From Arcicella lustrica (GTDB taxonomy: Bacteria > Bacteroidota > Bacteroidia > Cytophagales > Spirosomataceae), in NCBI RefSeq assembly GCF_034930985.1, contig NZ_JAYGIM010000016.1:1-64000 (forward strand): a DNA stretch of 64,000 bases, given 5' to 3'. Position numbers and translations under genes: made by a program. The notes under the pieces were generated by a model. That model worked only from the letters and a program-made list of their open reading frames with translations, made no database searches and was not told the DNA's origin. Of this stretch, positions 16,409 through 26,757 are shown one piece after another. Position 1 is the first letter of the stretch; the number at the start of each line of letters is the position of its first letter.

Positions 16409-19400
16409 TTAGAAACCAACATTCAAGCCAATTTGATATGATCGTAAGTTTGGCATTGTGTTATGATCAGTTCCTCTATCCCAAGCAGAGTTATTTGAAC
16501 CTGATGAAATTTCTGGATCCAAACCTGTGTAATTTGTAATGGTAGCTAAGTTACGTCCTGTTAATACTAACTGAAGTTTTCTAAAACCTTTTAGACCAGT
16601 TGCTTTAACTAAGTCAACTGCAATTGAAAGGTTACGTAAACGAGCGAAAGAAGCATCTTCATAAAAATAATTTTTAGTACCATTACGTGAAACTTCTGCA
16701 TAAACACCACGATAGAAAGCGGACCAAGCACCAGTTTGTCCACCGATAGTAATTGGTACTTGGTAGTCATAATGAATACCATCACGATACATCCATTCTT
16801 TTGTTTGGTTGTATAAATGCGCTCCATTTACCCAGTCAATTTGAAAACTTACATTTACTATGTTTTTCCAAGAAAAATCATTGATAAATGACATATTAAA
16901 TTTGGGATTTGGATCACCAAAGCTGTATTGTTTCGTAGAAAAATATGGTGCTTTAGTAGTTTTATTAACTACCCATCCATTACTTGCTACTTCGTAATTA
17001 GCACGTTTATCTGCAGGTATTGCTTCTGTACCATCTGGCAATAATGCATCTAAACTATGTACACCATAAAAGCCATACAATTGCCCAATTTTCTCACCTG
17101 CTCTAAGTACATAACCAGTACTACCAGCAGCTGAAGTAACAACTACTTCGGCACCACCTCTTACGGAAGTAATCTCAGAAGTTTGCTTGCCAAAGTTTGT
17201 TGTAAAATTCCAAGAGAATTGAGTGTTTTTATAAACATTAGCATTAACAGAGAACTGGAAACCATGTGAGGCCAATGAGAAAGCATTATCTAACAAAGTA
17301 CCTACACCAGTAGAAGGCGCAGCATCAACTTTATAGATAGCGTTGTCTGTTGTTCTTTTCCAATAACTACCTGAAATCGCTACATCATTCAACCAAGGTG
17401 TTCCTTTTGCTAAGGCTAAACCTATATCTGTACCAATTTCTAATTCTTTAGATACTTCCACATTCAAATCTGGATTTGATTGCCCTAATGGGAAGTAGAA
17501 ACTATTACTAGAGCCAATCGTTTTGGTATTCAAAGTAACGTAGCGGTCGAATGGTTTAGGTTGAATACCTGCTTCTCCATAAGCTGCTCTAATTTTGAAC
17601 TCTTCAAGCACGTTTGAAACCCTTGAATCTTTCCAGAAATTCATAGCAGATAATCTAACATAACCATCACCACGAGGGAAAGTAAATGGAGTAGATGCAG
17701 CACCAAACGCTGATGAATAATCAGTACGGAAACCACCAGAAATACCTGCAAAATCACCAAAGTCAATACGTTGATTTACTAGGTAACCATACGTTACAAA
17801 TGGCTCTTTGTAATCACTTGCAATACGATTAGTTGGTGTTTGCGAAGCATTGAATGGAGTATAAGTAGGCAATCCTAAACCATAAGTATAATATTGTTTA
17901 TAGAATTTATCTCTCCAGTCGAACGAAACCTGCGTTGAAGTACGGATTGGAATATTCAGATTGAAATCTTTTTGGAAATCTGTTTTCAAGAATAAAGACC
18001 CCATAAAGTTTTGGAAAGTGGTATTGTAATTATATTGATCTAATTCACCAGTTCCATCAGAACCATAGTTAGTGTAAAAATACTGTTGGTCAACTGCATT
18101 TTTGTTACCTTCTTGATTCAAATAAGTATAAGTATCTTCTTGGTGTTGGTAGTTGATACCATATTTAGCATCTAATTCAATAAAACGAGGAAATTGATAG
18201 TTCAAGTTTAAATTCTGAACAAGGTCAACTTTATGAATCAAAGACTGAGTATATTGATTAACAAAGTTAGGGTTGGCTCCGTTTACCCCTACAGCATCTC
18301 CAAAATATACTGGATAATTTCCATCAGCATCTTTGAAATCATAATTAGCAAATGGTCTTGAGTTAAATACAGAATAAATAATACTTCTACCTGATGCATC
18401 ATTTATTGTATTTTTAGTGTAAATCATTTGCGTAATAGAACGAAGTTTCAAACCTTTTGCTAATTCAGCACCAACATTCAAGGTAAAGTTAGTTCTTCCT
18501 AGCCCCCCCAAGTTTTTGAAATTAGTTTCTTGCTGATTGTGTGATAATGAAAGTCCAAAGTCACTTTTGCCATTTCCACCCGAAATTGAGATTGAATTAT
18601 TATAGTTAGTAGATGGCTTGAAAAACATATTAAAGTGATCGTAATACTGCAAATTTTTGTCGTAAGGTTTATTGATCAACAAAGTTGGGTCAGTACTATT
18701 CCATATAACGTTCTCACTATACGAACCATACGTAGGGTCTAAAACTAATGGCTTTCCAGAACCTCCCACTACTTCATTATTAGCGTTGGTCACAAAGCCA
18801 TGTAAATTTGCTTTTTTAACTCCACCAATGTTCAAATATTCACTTCGAATAACACTTGAAGAAACATCAATACTCAATTGCCCATTTTTACCTTTCTTGG
18901 TAAATAGTTGAATTACACCATTAGCACCTTGTGCACCATAAATAGTTGCTGCCGCTGCACCTTGGATAACCTCAACTCTGTCAATAGTGTTAAGGTCAAT
19001 AGAGTTAAGATCTGTTGTTCCTAATTGGATACCATCCATCAAAATCATTGGGCCTGTACCACGGTTAATCGTGTTGATACCTCTCAGAACGATATTTACA
19101 GGCTGTCCTGGCATTCCATTACCACTTGAAATTTGTGCACCTGCAATTTTACCTACTAACGCTTGGTCAATAGAAGCAGAAGGAACTGAAGGTAAATTTT
19201 TTGAACTTACTGATTGTACATCAATAGCAAGCTTCCGCTTATCAACAGCAGATCCAGTACCTGTTACAACAACTTCAGATAGTTGTCTGGCATCTACTAC
19301 AAGTTTTACATCAATTGTTGATTTTGTGCTAATAGCAATCTCCTGTGAGGTCATTCCAACAAAAGAAAATACAAGAGTACCCGTTGCTGGAACAGGTATT

Positions 19401-19585
19401 GAATAGTTTCCATTGTTGTCTGTTTGAGTACCCTTAGCTGTTCCTTTTAATTGAACAGAGACTCCTGGAAGACCTGAGCCATCTTCGGCAGCGGTCACTT
19501 TTCCTGATATTTTTCTGTCTTGCGCAAAAATACTTGCACAACAAGTCATCATAACGAGGAAAATCGTTAGTAATTTTTTCTTCAT
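16409..19585 (-). CDS. SusC/RagA TonB-linked outer-membrane protein (operon 2)
   Basis: A 1058-residue TonB-dependent transporter with signal peptide (1-21, ending IFAQD), regulatory-like beta domain (GKVTAAEDGSGLPGVSVQLKG), the LSEVVVTGTG box, plug (about 115-225; DQALVGKIAGAQI, PMILMDGIQL, AATIYGAQGANGVIQLFTKKG) and a barrel that ends IGLNVGF. Energy comes from TonB/ExbBD encoded elsewhere. It precedes its SusD partner. Its N-terminal region resembles SusC 1 at about 85% over the first 65 residues, whereas plug and barrel are clearly diverged. Confidence 0.96.
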   Translation of the reverse strand: MKKKLLTIFLVMMTCCASIFAQDRKISGKVTAAEDGSGLPGVSVQLKGTAKGTQTDNNGNYSIPVPATGTLVFSFVGMTSQEIAISTKSTIDVKLVVDARQLSEVVVTGTGSAVDKRKLAIDVQSVSSKNLPSVPSASIDQALVGKIAGAQISSGNGMPGQPVNIVLRGINTINRGTGPMILMDGIQLGTTDLNSIDLNTIDRVEVIQGAAAATIYGAQGANGVIQLFTKKGKNGQLSIDVSSSVIRSEYLNIGGVKKANLHGFVTNANNEVVGGSGKPLVLDPTYGSYSENVIWNSTDPTLLINKPYDKNLQYYDHFNMFFKPSTNYNNSISISGGNGKSDFGLSLSHNQQETNFKNLGGLGRTNFTLNVGAELAKGLKLRSITQMIYTKNTINDASGRSIIYSVFNSRPFANYDFKDADGNYPVYFGDAVGVNGANPNFVNQYTQSLIHKVDLVQNLNLNYQFPRFIELDAKYGINYQHQEDTYTYLNQEGNKNAVDQQYFYTNYGSDGTGELDQYNYNTTFQNFMGSLFLKTDFQKDFNLNIPIRTSTQVSFDWRDKFYKQYYTYGLGLPTYTPFNASQTPTNRIASDYKEPFVTYGYLVNQRIDFGDFAGISGGFRTDYSSAFGAASTPFTFPRGDGYVRLSAMNFWKDSRVSNVLEEFKIRAAYGEAGIQPKPFDRYVTLNTKTIGSSNSFYFPLGQSNPDLNVEVSKELEIGTDIGLALAKGTPWLNDVAISGSYWKRTTDNAIYKVDAAPSTGVGTLLDNAFSLASHGFQFSVNANVYKNTQFSWNFTTNFGKQTSEITSVRGGAEVVVTSAAGSTGYVLRAGEKIGQLYGFYGVHSLDALLPDGTEAIPADKRANYEVASNGWVVNKTTKAPYFSTKQYSFGDPNPKFNMSFINDFSWKNIVNVSFQIDWVNGAHLYNQTKEWMYRDGIHYDYQVPITIGGQTGAWSAFYRGVYAEVSRNGTKNYFYEDASFARLRNLSIAVDLVKATGLKGFRKLQLVLTGRNLATITNYTGLDPEISSGSNNSAWDRGTDHNTMPNLRSYQIGLNVGF

Positions 19586-20033
19586 TTAATAATTTAGTTT
19601 TGGTTGAAATTTGTATAATGAAATACATTATTATTCAATTTAAAAAATTGTACTTTACCAATCAAGTAAATATTAAATTTTTTTATAATATCTATCGTAA
19701 ATGGCTTGTGTTTTGTAATAAAGAACTGATGTTAGAGATTTGGAGAGATTGCATTTATTGTATTTATTAGACTAACGGTAATATTATTGCGATATACGTC
19801 ATTTTTATACAGATAAATGGAGTTTTTTGAAATTGTAATAAATACTTAGTTTAAATTCCCTAAAAATACTTAAACAAGGATTGTAATTTGATCGTGAATA
19901 CTCAATTTGTACTTTTTTAATAAATGTAATATTAGGCATTTATAGAATCAAGCTGAGTAGATTTAGAATATAAACAAAAAAACCACCCTGAATTTAGGGT
20001 GGTTTTGGGTAAGTTGTAATGATTAACTAATAC
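19586..20033. other. Intergenic region between SusC 2 and SusD 3
   Basis: About 450 bp, very A/T-rich, with no ORF. It contains the shared SusC leader (19586-19605), the shared box with TTTACCAATCAAGTAA (19640-19675) and the terminator of operon 3 at 19977-20004. A stretch near 19890-19930 weakly resembles 14465-14500, suggesting the whole upstream region was duplicated. No exact -7 consensus on the minus strand was found. Confidence 0.55.
19977..20004 (-). terminator. Intrinsic terminator of SusC/D operon 3
   Basis: Nine-bp stem AACCACCCT/AGGGTGGTT (19981-19989 and 19996-20004) with a six-base loop. The minus-strand side continues into T-rich sequence; it lies 30 bp past the SusD stop. Confidence 0.88.
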
Positions 20034-21380
20034 TCAATAGCCAGAATTCTGTATTAATGACTTATTTGTATCTATTTCTCTTTGTGGAACTGGGAGTACC
20101 AATGAATTGGCATTATAGTCAACAGTACCTACTTTTAGTTTATTTCTTTTGATGTCAAGATAATTACTTCCTTCAAATGCTAATTCAAGCCTTCTTTCTT
20201 TGATAATATCCGAGAGTGTCAGACTTGAGAGAATATTTGCTTCTGCACGTGTTCTAATTAAATTAATATCAGATAAAGCTGTTGCACCTACTGAAGTACC
20301 TAAGCGAAAGTTACATTCTGCTCTGGTTAAATACATTTCTGATAAACGAATAATCGGTAAGTCTGCATATCTATCTGCAAACTTCAAAGTAAATACATTT
20401 CTATTAAGAACATTGAAGAATTGACCTCTAGTGTCTTCAGGAGAATATAGCGCTAGATGCTTTGATTGAACACGAATGTCTCCACGTCCTTGGTTAGAGG
20501 ATGAAGCATAGAATGTATTTAAATCATTAACGCCGTCTTGATCCGTAACAATAATTCTGAAAATTAATTCTTCAGCATTAGCATCATCGTTGAAGGCATC
20601 TTCAAAAGTAGGAGCTAGGCTATGTTTTCCTGAAGTAATTACTCTGTTAGCAGCATCACGAGCTAAAGCGTAGTTTCCTTGAGCTAAATATACTCTTGAC
20701 AATATTGCTGCTGCTGCATTTTTTGTAGCAAATCCAGTATTTGTTAATGAAGAAGGTAGTAGCTGTTCAGCTTTAGTCAAGTCTTCTAATACTTGTGTAT
20801 AAATCTGAGCTACAGTAGCACGAGTACGGTTATCTTCGGCAGTAATACCACGAGTAGGCGTTAATACTAAAGGAACTGCTAAGTTGGTATTATTATCACC
20901 ATCTCCCCAAAATTTACCATATAAATTTACCAGTTCAAAGTACAACATTCCTCTAATAAATCTTGCTTGCCCTTCTACAGAAGCACGTTCAGCTTGATCA
21001 ACTTTATCGATTGCAGACATAACATTGTTCACTCTGTTGATAGTATTATAACTATCCATCCATAAGTTTGTCACATCGGCATTAGTCGTGCTGATTGTTT
21101 TTCTCCAAATTTCATCTAAAGTAGTGAAAGTGCCACCGAAGACAACGTCTCTGTCATCTACTAATAATTCTTTAATATACTGGTTACCACCACCAAGTAC
21201 ATTTCCATCACTCAAGCCATCATAAGCACCCACTAAGGTTACTTGCACATCTTTTGATGTATTAAGGGCTGCTAATTCATCGATACTAACTTTGGGTTCA
21301 ATATCAAGCTCTTTGTCACAAGCTGTAAAAGTGTTTAAAGCTATGCTTGCAATCAATATATTTTTTATTATCTTATTCAT
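20034..21380 (-). CDS. SusD/RagB-like outer-membrane lipoprotein (operon 3)
   Basis: A 448-residue lipoprotein with lipobox FTAC (Cys21) followed by DKELDIEP, the commonest SusD start. The classical two-part SusD architecture is visible: N-terminal SusD-like_3 domain (about 22-215; INRVNNVMSAIDKVDQAERASVEGQARFIRGMLYFELVNLYGKF) and C-terminal SusD_RagB domain (about 290-448; LPIIRLSEMYLTRAECNFRLG, IIKERRLELAFEGSNYLDIKR, LVLPVPQREIDTN). It follows its SusC by 20 bp. Shorter than the other two SusD proteins, and of the canonical SusD type. Confidence 0.95.
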   Translation of the reverse strand: MNKIIKNILIASIALNTFTACDKELDIEPKVSIDELAALNTSKDVQVTLVGAYDGLSDGNVLGGGNQYIKELLVDDRDVVFGGTFTTLDEIWRKTISTTNADVTNLWMDSYNTINRVNNVMSAIDKVDQAERASVEGQARFIRGMLYFELVNLYGKFWGDGDNNTNLAVPLVLTPTRGITAEDNRTRATVAQIYTQVLEDLTKAEQLLPSSLTNTGFATKNAAAAILSRVYLAQGNYALARDAANRVITSGKHSLAPTFEDAFNDDANAEELIFRIIVTDQDGVNDLNTFYASSSNQGRGDIRVQSKHLALYSPEDTRGQFFNVLNRNVFTLKFADRYADLPIIRLSEMYLTRAECNFRLGTSVGATALSDINLIRTRAEANILSSLTLSDIIKERRLELAFEGSNYLDIKRNKLKVGTVDYNANSLVLPVPQREIDTNKSLIQNSGY

Positions 21381-21400
21381 ATTATTTTCTTCAATTAAGA

Positions 21401-24400
21401 TTAAAAACCAAGATTAATACCAAACGTAATAGTACGAGCCTGAGGTGCTGTGTAAAAGTCATAACCTTGAGCAATATTTGAAACTACGTCATCTGCATTT
21501 ACTTCAGGATCCCAACCAGTGTATTTAGTTAATGTTGCTAAGTTCTGAGCTGAAACGTACACTCGCATATTATTGATTTTAGCTTTACTTAACACACTTT
21601 TTGGAAGATTATAAGCGAATGTAACAGTTCTCAAACGCAAGAAAGAACCATCTTGAATAAATCTGCTAGAAGGTTGGGCACCATTATTATAGAATAAGCG
21701 TGCTTCAGGAATATTGGTATTTCTATTATCAACTGTCCAAGCATTTAATTGATCTACAGTTTGATTATCTTCAAAACGACCATTTGCTGAAGAATATCTA
21801 CCTACACCATAGAAGTTGATTTCATTACCTAATTGACCATTGATAAAAATACTTAAATCAAAACCTTTGTAACTAAATGTATTTGTCATACCACCAGTCC
21901 AATCTGGTAATGCTTTTCCTACTACTACTCTTTGCGCTTGTGTGTAAACATTTGTAGTAGAACGATCAATAGAACCGTCTGCATTTTTAGTGTTTTTATA
22001 CCACAACGCATTTCCGTTGGCTGGGTCTACACCAGCGTATTCAGCAGTAAAGAATGTACCAATAGGTTCACCTTCTACAGCACGGCTCATGTTGTTTAAT
22101 CCACCTTCAATAATTTGTCCTTGAATGTTTGTCACCTTATTGGCATTTTTGGCAATGTTAATGCTTGTTTTCCATTTGAATTGTCCAACTAGATTATCTG
22201 AATTAATTACAAATTCTATCCCTTTGTTTTGTAATTTACCGATGTTTCTAGTTTGAGTCGCAAAGCCTGATGAACCCGGTACGTTAACATTTAATAAAAG
22301 ATTTGAAGTGTTTTTTTGATAAATATCAACTTCACCAGATAAACGATTATTGAAAAAACCGAAATCAACACCTAAGTCAAATTGGTCTGTAGTTTCCCAA
22401 CTTAAATCTGGATTAGCTAATTGAATAGGTCTTTGTCCGGGAATAGTTCCATATCCTGCATCACCTGCATATAAACCTCTCTGTGGGAAGTTGATAGTAT
22501 TCGTAGAAGCACCACTACCATCTGCACCGATTTCAGCGTTACCTGTTCTACCAAAACTTGTACGTACTTTTAAGAAACTAATGCTTTTATTGTTTTTTAA
22601 GAATTCTTCTTCAGATACTACCCAGCCTAATGAAGCAGCAGGGAAGAAGCCATATCGTTGGTTCGTACCAAATCTTGAAGAACCATCAATACGTGCACTA
22701 ACACCTAACAAATAACGATCGTTAAATTTATAGTTTGCCCTTGCAAAATATGATAAGAAACTGAAAGCTGTTTCGGATGAATTACCATCTGTTTTACGTG
22801 CTGCCGCAAAGATTGTTTGATATGAATCTGAAGGGAAATCTTGCCCTTCGATGAAATGACGTTTTGTTTCAGATTTTTGGAAAGAGAATCCAAGCGTTGC
22901 ATCAAAGATATGCTTATCAAATGCTTTGGTATAACCAAGGAAATTGTTTGTATTGAAGTTTTCGACACGTACAGTTCTTGAACGACCTAAGCCACCTGGA
23001 ACACCAGTATTTCTAGCGGTTAATGAATTATAAAATTGTTCTTCTAATTGGCTCAAGACATCAACACCATACTCTGAACGCAAGAATAAATCTTTTGTAA
23101 TTTTTAACTGTCCATACACACTACTAATTGTACGATTTACAGTTGTATTATAAAAAGCATTACCAATATTAACAAGAGGATTATAGTAATAAGGAATACT
23201 TGCATCGCCAGGAAGCGATCCCGTTGGTAAGCCAGTAGCAGGGTCTGTTGAAGGAGTCATTGGCGGTAATGCCACCATTTGCATTGGGTTATCAAACTGA
23301 CGGTCACCAGACAAACGTTTGTTCAATGTTCTCGACATCGACATATTAATACCTACTTTGAATCTATCTGTCAAGGCATGTTCTAAGTTCATACGACCAG
23401 TTGCTCTTGTCAAGGCGTTTCCAACTAGAATACCTTTTTGGTCTAAATATTGACCAGACATAAAGATAGAAGTCTTTTCAGAACCACTAGTGATATTCAT
23501 ATCATATTGGTTCATAGGAGCATCTTGATAAGCTAAATCACCCCAAGTAGTTGAAGTTTGTTGAGGAGTACCAAAAGTACCTAGACTTTGTGTTACATAG
23601 AAATTTTCCATGTAAGAAGTATATGAATCAGGGTCAGCTTGATCTAAGCCATCAATTCTATCAGAATTTGCTGCTGCTTGTCTATAGAATTTAACATACT
23701 GTTCTGTATTAAGGAATTGCAATTTTTTGGTTGGTGTACTTGAACCAACTTGGTATCCGAAGTTAACTCTAGTCTGTCCAACTTTACCCTTTTTTGTAGT
23801 GATTATGATAACACCATTAGCTCCACGAGCACCATATATTGCAGAAGCAGCAGCATCTTTCAATATATCCATTGACTCAATATCTTGAGGGTTAATATCT
23901 GCTAATGGGTTTGTTGAACCAAATTGGAAAGAAAGGTTATTCGTTGTTAATGGAATACCGTCAATCACAAATAATGGCTGTGTGTTTGCAGAAATAGAAG
24001 ATTGTCCACGGACGTTGATACGAATACCTTGTCCTAGTTTACCACTACCGGCATTAACAAGTACACCCGCTGCTTTTCCTTGAAGAGCTTGGTCGAATGT
24101 TGGGACTGGCATATCTGCAATATCAGAAGATTTTATTTTAGCTACATTACCAGTCATGTCTCGTTTGATTTGAGTACCATAACCAACTACCAAAACTTCT
24201 TCTAAAGATTTAACATTTTCTTTTAATGAAACATTAATCACTGATTTACTACCTATTTCAATTTCTTGTGAAGTAAAACCAACAAAACTAAAAATTACTG
24301 TTTTTTGATTGCTCGAAACGCTCAATGAATAGCTACCACTAGCATCCGTTTGAGTGCCTTTAGAAATCCCTTTTATTTGAACTGTTACACCAGGTAAAGC

Positions 24401-24514
24401 AGAGCCATCGCTTGCTGAAGTTACCTTTCCTGAAATGCGACGATCCTGAGCAATCATGCTCAAAGAACATCCCAAAAACAGAAGTAGATTGATAAATAAT
24501 AAACGTTTGTTCAT
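21401..24514 (-). CDS. SusC/RagA TonB-linked outer-membrane protein (operon 3)
   Basis: A 1037-residue TonB-dependent transporter. Signal peptide (1-22), regulatory-like beta domain (ISGKVTSASDGSALPGVTVQIKG), a canonical EVLVVGYGTQ SusC/RagA signature box, plug (about 115-225; FDQALQGKAAGVLVN, PLFVIDGIPL, AASAIYGARGANGVIIITTKKG) and barrel ending TFGINLGF. Unlike the other two it has the classical VVGYGT box and a different leader, and it pairs with the canonical SusD. It heads a two-gene operon. Confidence 0.96.
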   Translation of the reverse strand: MNKRLLFINLLLFLGCSLSMIAQDRRISGKVTSASDGSALPGVTVQIKGISKGTQTDASGSYSLSVSSNQKTVIFSFVGFTSQEIEIGSKSVINVSLKENVKSLEEVLVVGYGTQIKRDMTGNVAKIKSSDIADMPVPTFDQALQGKAAGVLVNAGSGKLGQGIRINVRGQSSISANTQPLFVIDGIPLTTNNLSFQFGSTNPLADINPQDIESMDILKDAAASAIYGARGANGVIIITTKKGKVGQTRVNFGYQVGSSTPTKKLQFLNTEQYVKFYRQAAANSDRIDGLDQADPDSYTSYMENFYVTQSLGTFGTPQQTSTTWGDLAYQDAPMNQYDMNITSGSEKTSIFMSGQYLDQKGILVGNALTRATGRMNLEHALTDRFKVGINMSMSRTLNKRLSGDRQFDNPMQMVALPPMTPSTDPATGLPTGSLPGDASIPYYYNPLVNIGNAFYNTTVNRTISSVYGQLKITKDLFLRSEYGVDVLSQLEEQFYNSLTARNTGVPGGLGRSRTVRVENFNTNNFLGYTKAFDKHIFDATLGFSFQKSETKRHFIEGQDFPSDSYQTIFAAARKTDGNSSETAFSFLSYFARANYKFNDRYLLGVSARIDGSSRFGTNQRYGFFPAASLGWVVSEEEFLKNNKSISFLKVRTSFGRTGNAEIGADGSGASTNTINFPQRGLYAGDAGYGTIPGQRPIQLANPDLSWETTDQFDLGVDFGFFNNRLSGEVDIYQKNTSNLLLNVNVPGSSGFATQTRNIGKLQNKGIEFVINSDNLVGQFKWKTSINIAKNANKVTNIQGQIIEGGLNNMSRAVEGEPIGTFFTAEYAGVDPANGNALWYKNTKNADGSIDRSTTNVYTQAQRVVVGKALPDWTGGMTNTFSYKGFDLSIFINGQLGNEINFYGVGRYSSANGRFEDNQTVDQLNAWTVDNRNTNIPEARLFYNNGAQPSSRFIQDGSFLRLRTVTFAYNLPKSVLSKAKINNMRVYVSAQNLATLTKYTGWDPEVNADDVVSNIAQGYDFYTAPQARTITFGINLGF

Positions 24515-24869
24515 GAAATATTGGGGTTAATTGATTAAAAAAATAGTTTGTGAATTGTACTTTTCTATGTATTTAGTTTTGGGTTTCTTGATTTGTTACA
24601 GATTGACGTTTTGAATGGAAAATCTGATTTTGTAAAATTCCTGAAAAAAGGATTGCAAAATGTGTTTTGTAAATACACTTTTTGTGAAAAAATGAAAATT
24701 AAGGATGCTAATTTGCTTCATTTTTTGATAAAAATGAAATTTTATGTTTTTTGTGTTGTAATTAAGTAGCAGCGAGGAGAGTTATGCTAAGTTAAAAACA
24801 CTTTTGGATATTGTCAATATAAAATCTAATAAAAAAATATTTTTTGCATTTTTTTTAGATTAAATTATC
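24515..24869. other. Intergenic region upstream of susC 3
   Basis: About 355 bp of A/T-rich sequence with no ORF. The string GAATTGTACTTTT at 24551-24563 echoes the box found upstream of the other two SusC genes. Otherwise only poly-A/T tracts, including an A/T palindrome near 24834-24848, are visible. No clear promoter or terminator was identified. Confidence 0.5.
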
Positions 24870-25622
24870 TTAAAGTATATTTTCTGGCAAAGATAATGAC
24901 TTGGCATATTCATAACCAACTTTGAAAATATCATGTGCTTTACGAATATCCTGAGGGTCAAATTTTTTAAGAAGAGGCGGTTCTATCAATAAATCGCACA
25001 GGGCTAGGCGACTTTTTGAGTTATTATTAATCGCTAAAAAAAGAGATTTTTGAACCATCGAAGCCATTGATTTTGGTAATTGGTTCATTCCATAAGGGTT
25101 ACAATGGCTACCAATAATGAAATCGTATTTTCCCTTTAACGGTTCTATGGGCATATTGTTTAAAATTCCTCCATCCAATAAAGTCTGATTGTTCATGATG
25201 ATAGGCTCAAAAAGTCCTGGAATACAACATGAAGCCATTACTGGTTTGAGTAATTCGCCACTAGAAAAATAAATACTTTCACCCGCATACAGGTTGGTAG
25301 CGTTAATGGTAAGCGGAATTTTTAAATGCTCAAATGAATTATGAGGAATGTATTTTAGATAAGCTTCTTCTGCTTTTTTCATATTAAGCAATCCCACTCT
25401 GCTCCAAGCAGGTCTTAAAGCTCGCAATGTATTGGTTGAAACTACTATTTCAAAGATTTTATCGGGCGAGTACCCCGCAGAAAACATTGCTCCAGCAATA
25501 GCACCAGCGCTACAACCCGAAATCGCCGAAATTGCTACGTTTTTTTCTTGTAAAGCTTTTAATACACCAAGGTGAGCAATACCTCTGGCGCCGCCACCCG
25601 AAAGAACTAGACCGATTTTCAT
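24870..25622 (-). CDS. Patatin-like phospholipase family protein (RssA-like)
   Basis: A 250-residue serine hydrolase counted from the ATG at 25622. The full patatin set is present: oxyanion-hole GGGARGIAHLGV at residues 9-20, nucleophile elbow GCSAG with S38, and the catalytic D150 in LLDGGILNN. It is a small RssA/YchK-type protein with a Ser-Asp dyad, and the natural lipid substrate is unknown. An in-frame ATG at 25691 would add 23 basic residues not typical of the family, so the later start was chosen; it also places the glycine loop right at the N-terminus. No signal peptide. It lies upstream of the SusC 3 operon on the same strand. Confidence 0.9.
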   Translation of the reverse strand: MKIGLVLSGGGARGIAHLGVLKALQEKNVAISAISGCSAGAIAGAMFSAGYSPDKIFEIVVSTNTLRALRPAWSRVGLLNMKKAEEAYLKYIPHNSFEHLKIPLTINATNLYAGESIYFSSGELLKPVMASCCIPGLFEPIIMNNQTLLDGGILNNMPIEPLKGKYDFIIGSHCNPYGMNQLPKSMASMVQKSLFLAINNNSKSRLALCDLLIEPPLLKKFDPQDIRKAHDIFKVGYEYAKSLSLPENIL

Positions 25623-25736
25623 AGTTTTAGATTGTTTTTGCTTGATACTCTTTGTAATCCGTTCGTGTAAAATACTTCTCAAAGTAAGCAACTTCTTATA
25701 AATTGCAAAGCTTATTGAAACAAAATCATATTAAGA

Positions 25737-26582
25737 ATGAAATTACATAGCATTGATGCGGGGAATTTTAAATTAGATGGTGGAGCAATGTTTGGAGTAG
25801 TTCCTAAATCTTTTTGGCAGAAAACTAATCCTGCGGATGAAAATAACCTTTGTTCATGGGCAATGAGGTGTTTATTAATTGAGGATGGAAATCAACTGAT
25901 TTTGATTGATACTGGGATGGGCGATAAACAAGATGCCAAATGGCAAAGTTATTATTATCGACACGGGGAAGGCGATTTGGTGAAATCTATTCGAGCAAAA
26001 GGATATGCTGAAAATGAGGTGACGGATGTTATTTTGAGTCATTTGCATTTTGACCATTGCGGTGGTGCCGTGAAATGGAATGCTGATGGAACCCATTTTG
26101 AAATGACTTTCCCCAATGCTCGCTATTGGACTCATTCAGCGCATTTTGAGTCTGCGATTCATCCTAACCAAAGAGAAAAATCTACTTTCTTTAAAGAGAA
26201 TATCTTGCCGATTCAAGAAGCAGGACAATTGTTTTTTACGGATAAAGTAACAGAAAAACCATTTAGTAATATTGAAATATTGACGGCTGACGGACATACA
26301 GAAAAAATGTTAATGCCACTGATTACTTATCAAGAAAAAAAAATACTTTTTATCGCTGATACTGTTCCTTCACAATCACATATTCCTATTCCTTATGTAA
26401 TGGGCTATGATGTTCGACCGCTACAAACGATGAAAGAAAAAAGTGTTTTGTTGAACCAAGCTGTTGAAAATGACTGGATTTTGTTTTTCGACCATGACCC
26501 AACAGTTGAATGTGCCAGTATTAAAATGACAGAAAAAGGCTTTAAAGTAAAGGACAATGGAAGATTGGATGCTTTTCTTTGA
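25737..26582 (+). CDS. MBL-fold metallo-hydrolase
   Basis: A 281-residue metallo-beta-lactamase-fold hydrolase. The metal-binding HxHxDH motif is SHLHFDHCGG with H102, H104, D106 and H107; the preceding LIDTG and later TADGHTEKM and FIADTVPSQSH supply the remaining ligands. General layout resembles the quorum-quenching lactonase and YtnP-like group, but the substrate cannot be deduced. Cytoplasmic, monocistronic, and divergent from the patatin gene with about 115 bp between the chosen starts. Confidence 0.9.
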   Translation: MKLHSIDAGNFKLDGGAMFGVVPKSFWQKTNPADENNLCSWAMRCLLIEDGNQLILIDTGMGDKQDAKWQSYYYRHGEGDLVKSIRAKGYAENEVTDVILSHLHFDHCGGAVKWNADGTHFEMTFPNARYWTHSAHFESAIHPNQREKSTFFKENILPIQEAGQLFFTDKVTEKPFSNIEILTADGHTEKMLMPLITYQEKKILFIADTVPSQSHIPIPYVMGYDVRPLQTMKEKSVLLNQAVENDWILFFDHDPTVECASIKMTEKGFKVKDNGRLDAFL

Positions 26583-26757
26583 TTTCTATTTCCCAAAGTG
26601 AAATAATTTTGTTGCATCAATTTTCGTTATTAACTTTAAGAAATATAAAAATAAGTTTATTTATATAATTTCTAATTCAAACAAAATATCTTCTGAATTA
26701 AGGGCGAATCGTTCGGGAGTATTTTAAAATTTTAAGATTGATTCGTTCCTAAAACAG

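Noticed and set aside
18987..19406. 139-codon plus-strand ORF inside the SusC 2 gene
   Set aside because: Antisense shadow of a well-supported TonB-dependent transporter; no family resemblance.
24887..24894. TATCTTTG on the minus strand as promoter of susC 3
   Set aside because: It lies inside the patatin coding sequence about 375 bp from the start and has no well-spaced -33 element.
25623..25691. 23-residue N-terminal extension of the patatin-like protein
   Set aside because: The basic extension is not typical; the glycine-rich oxyanion motif normally lies close to the N-terminus.
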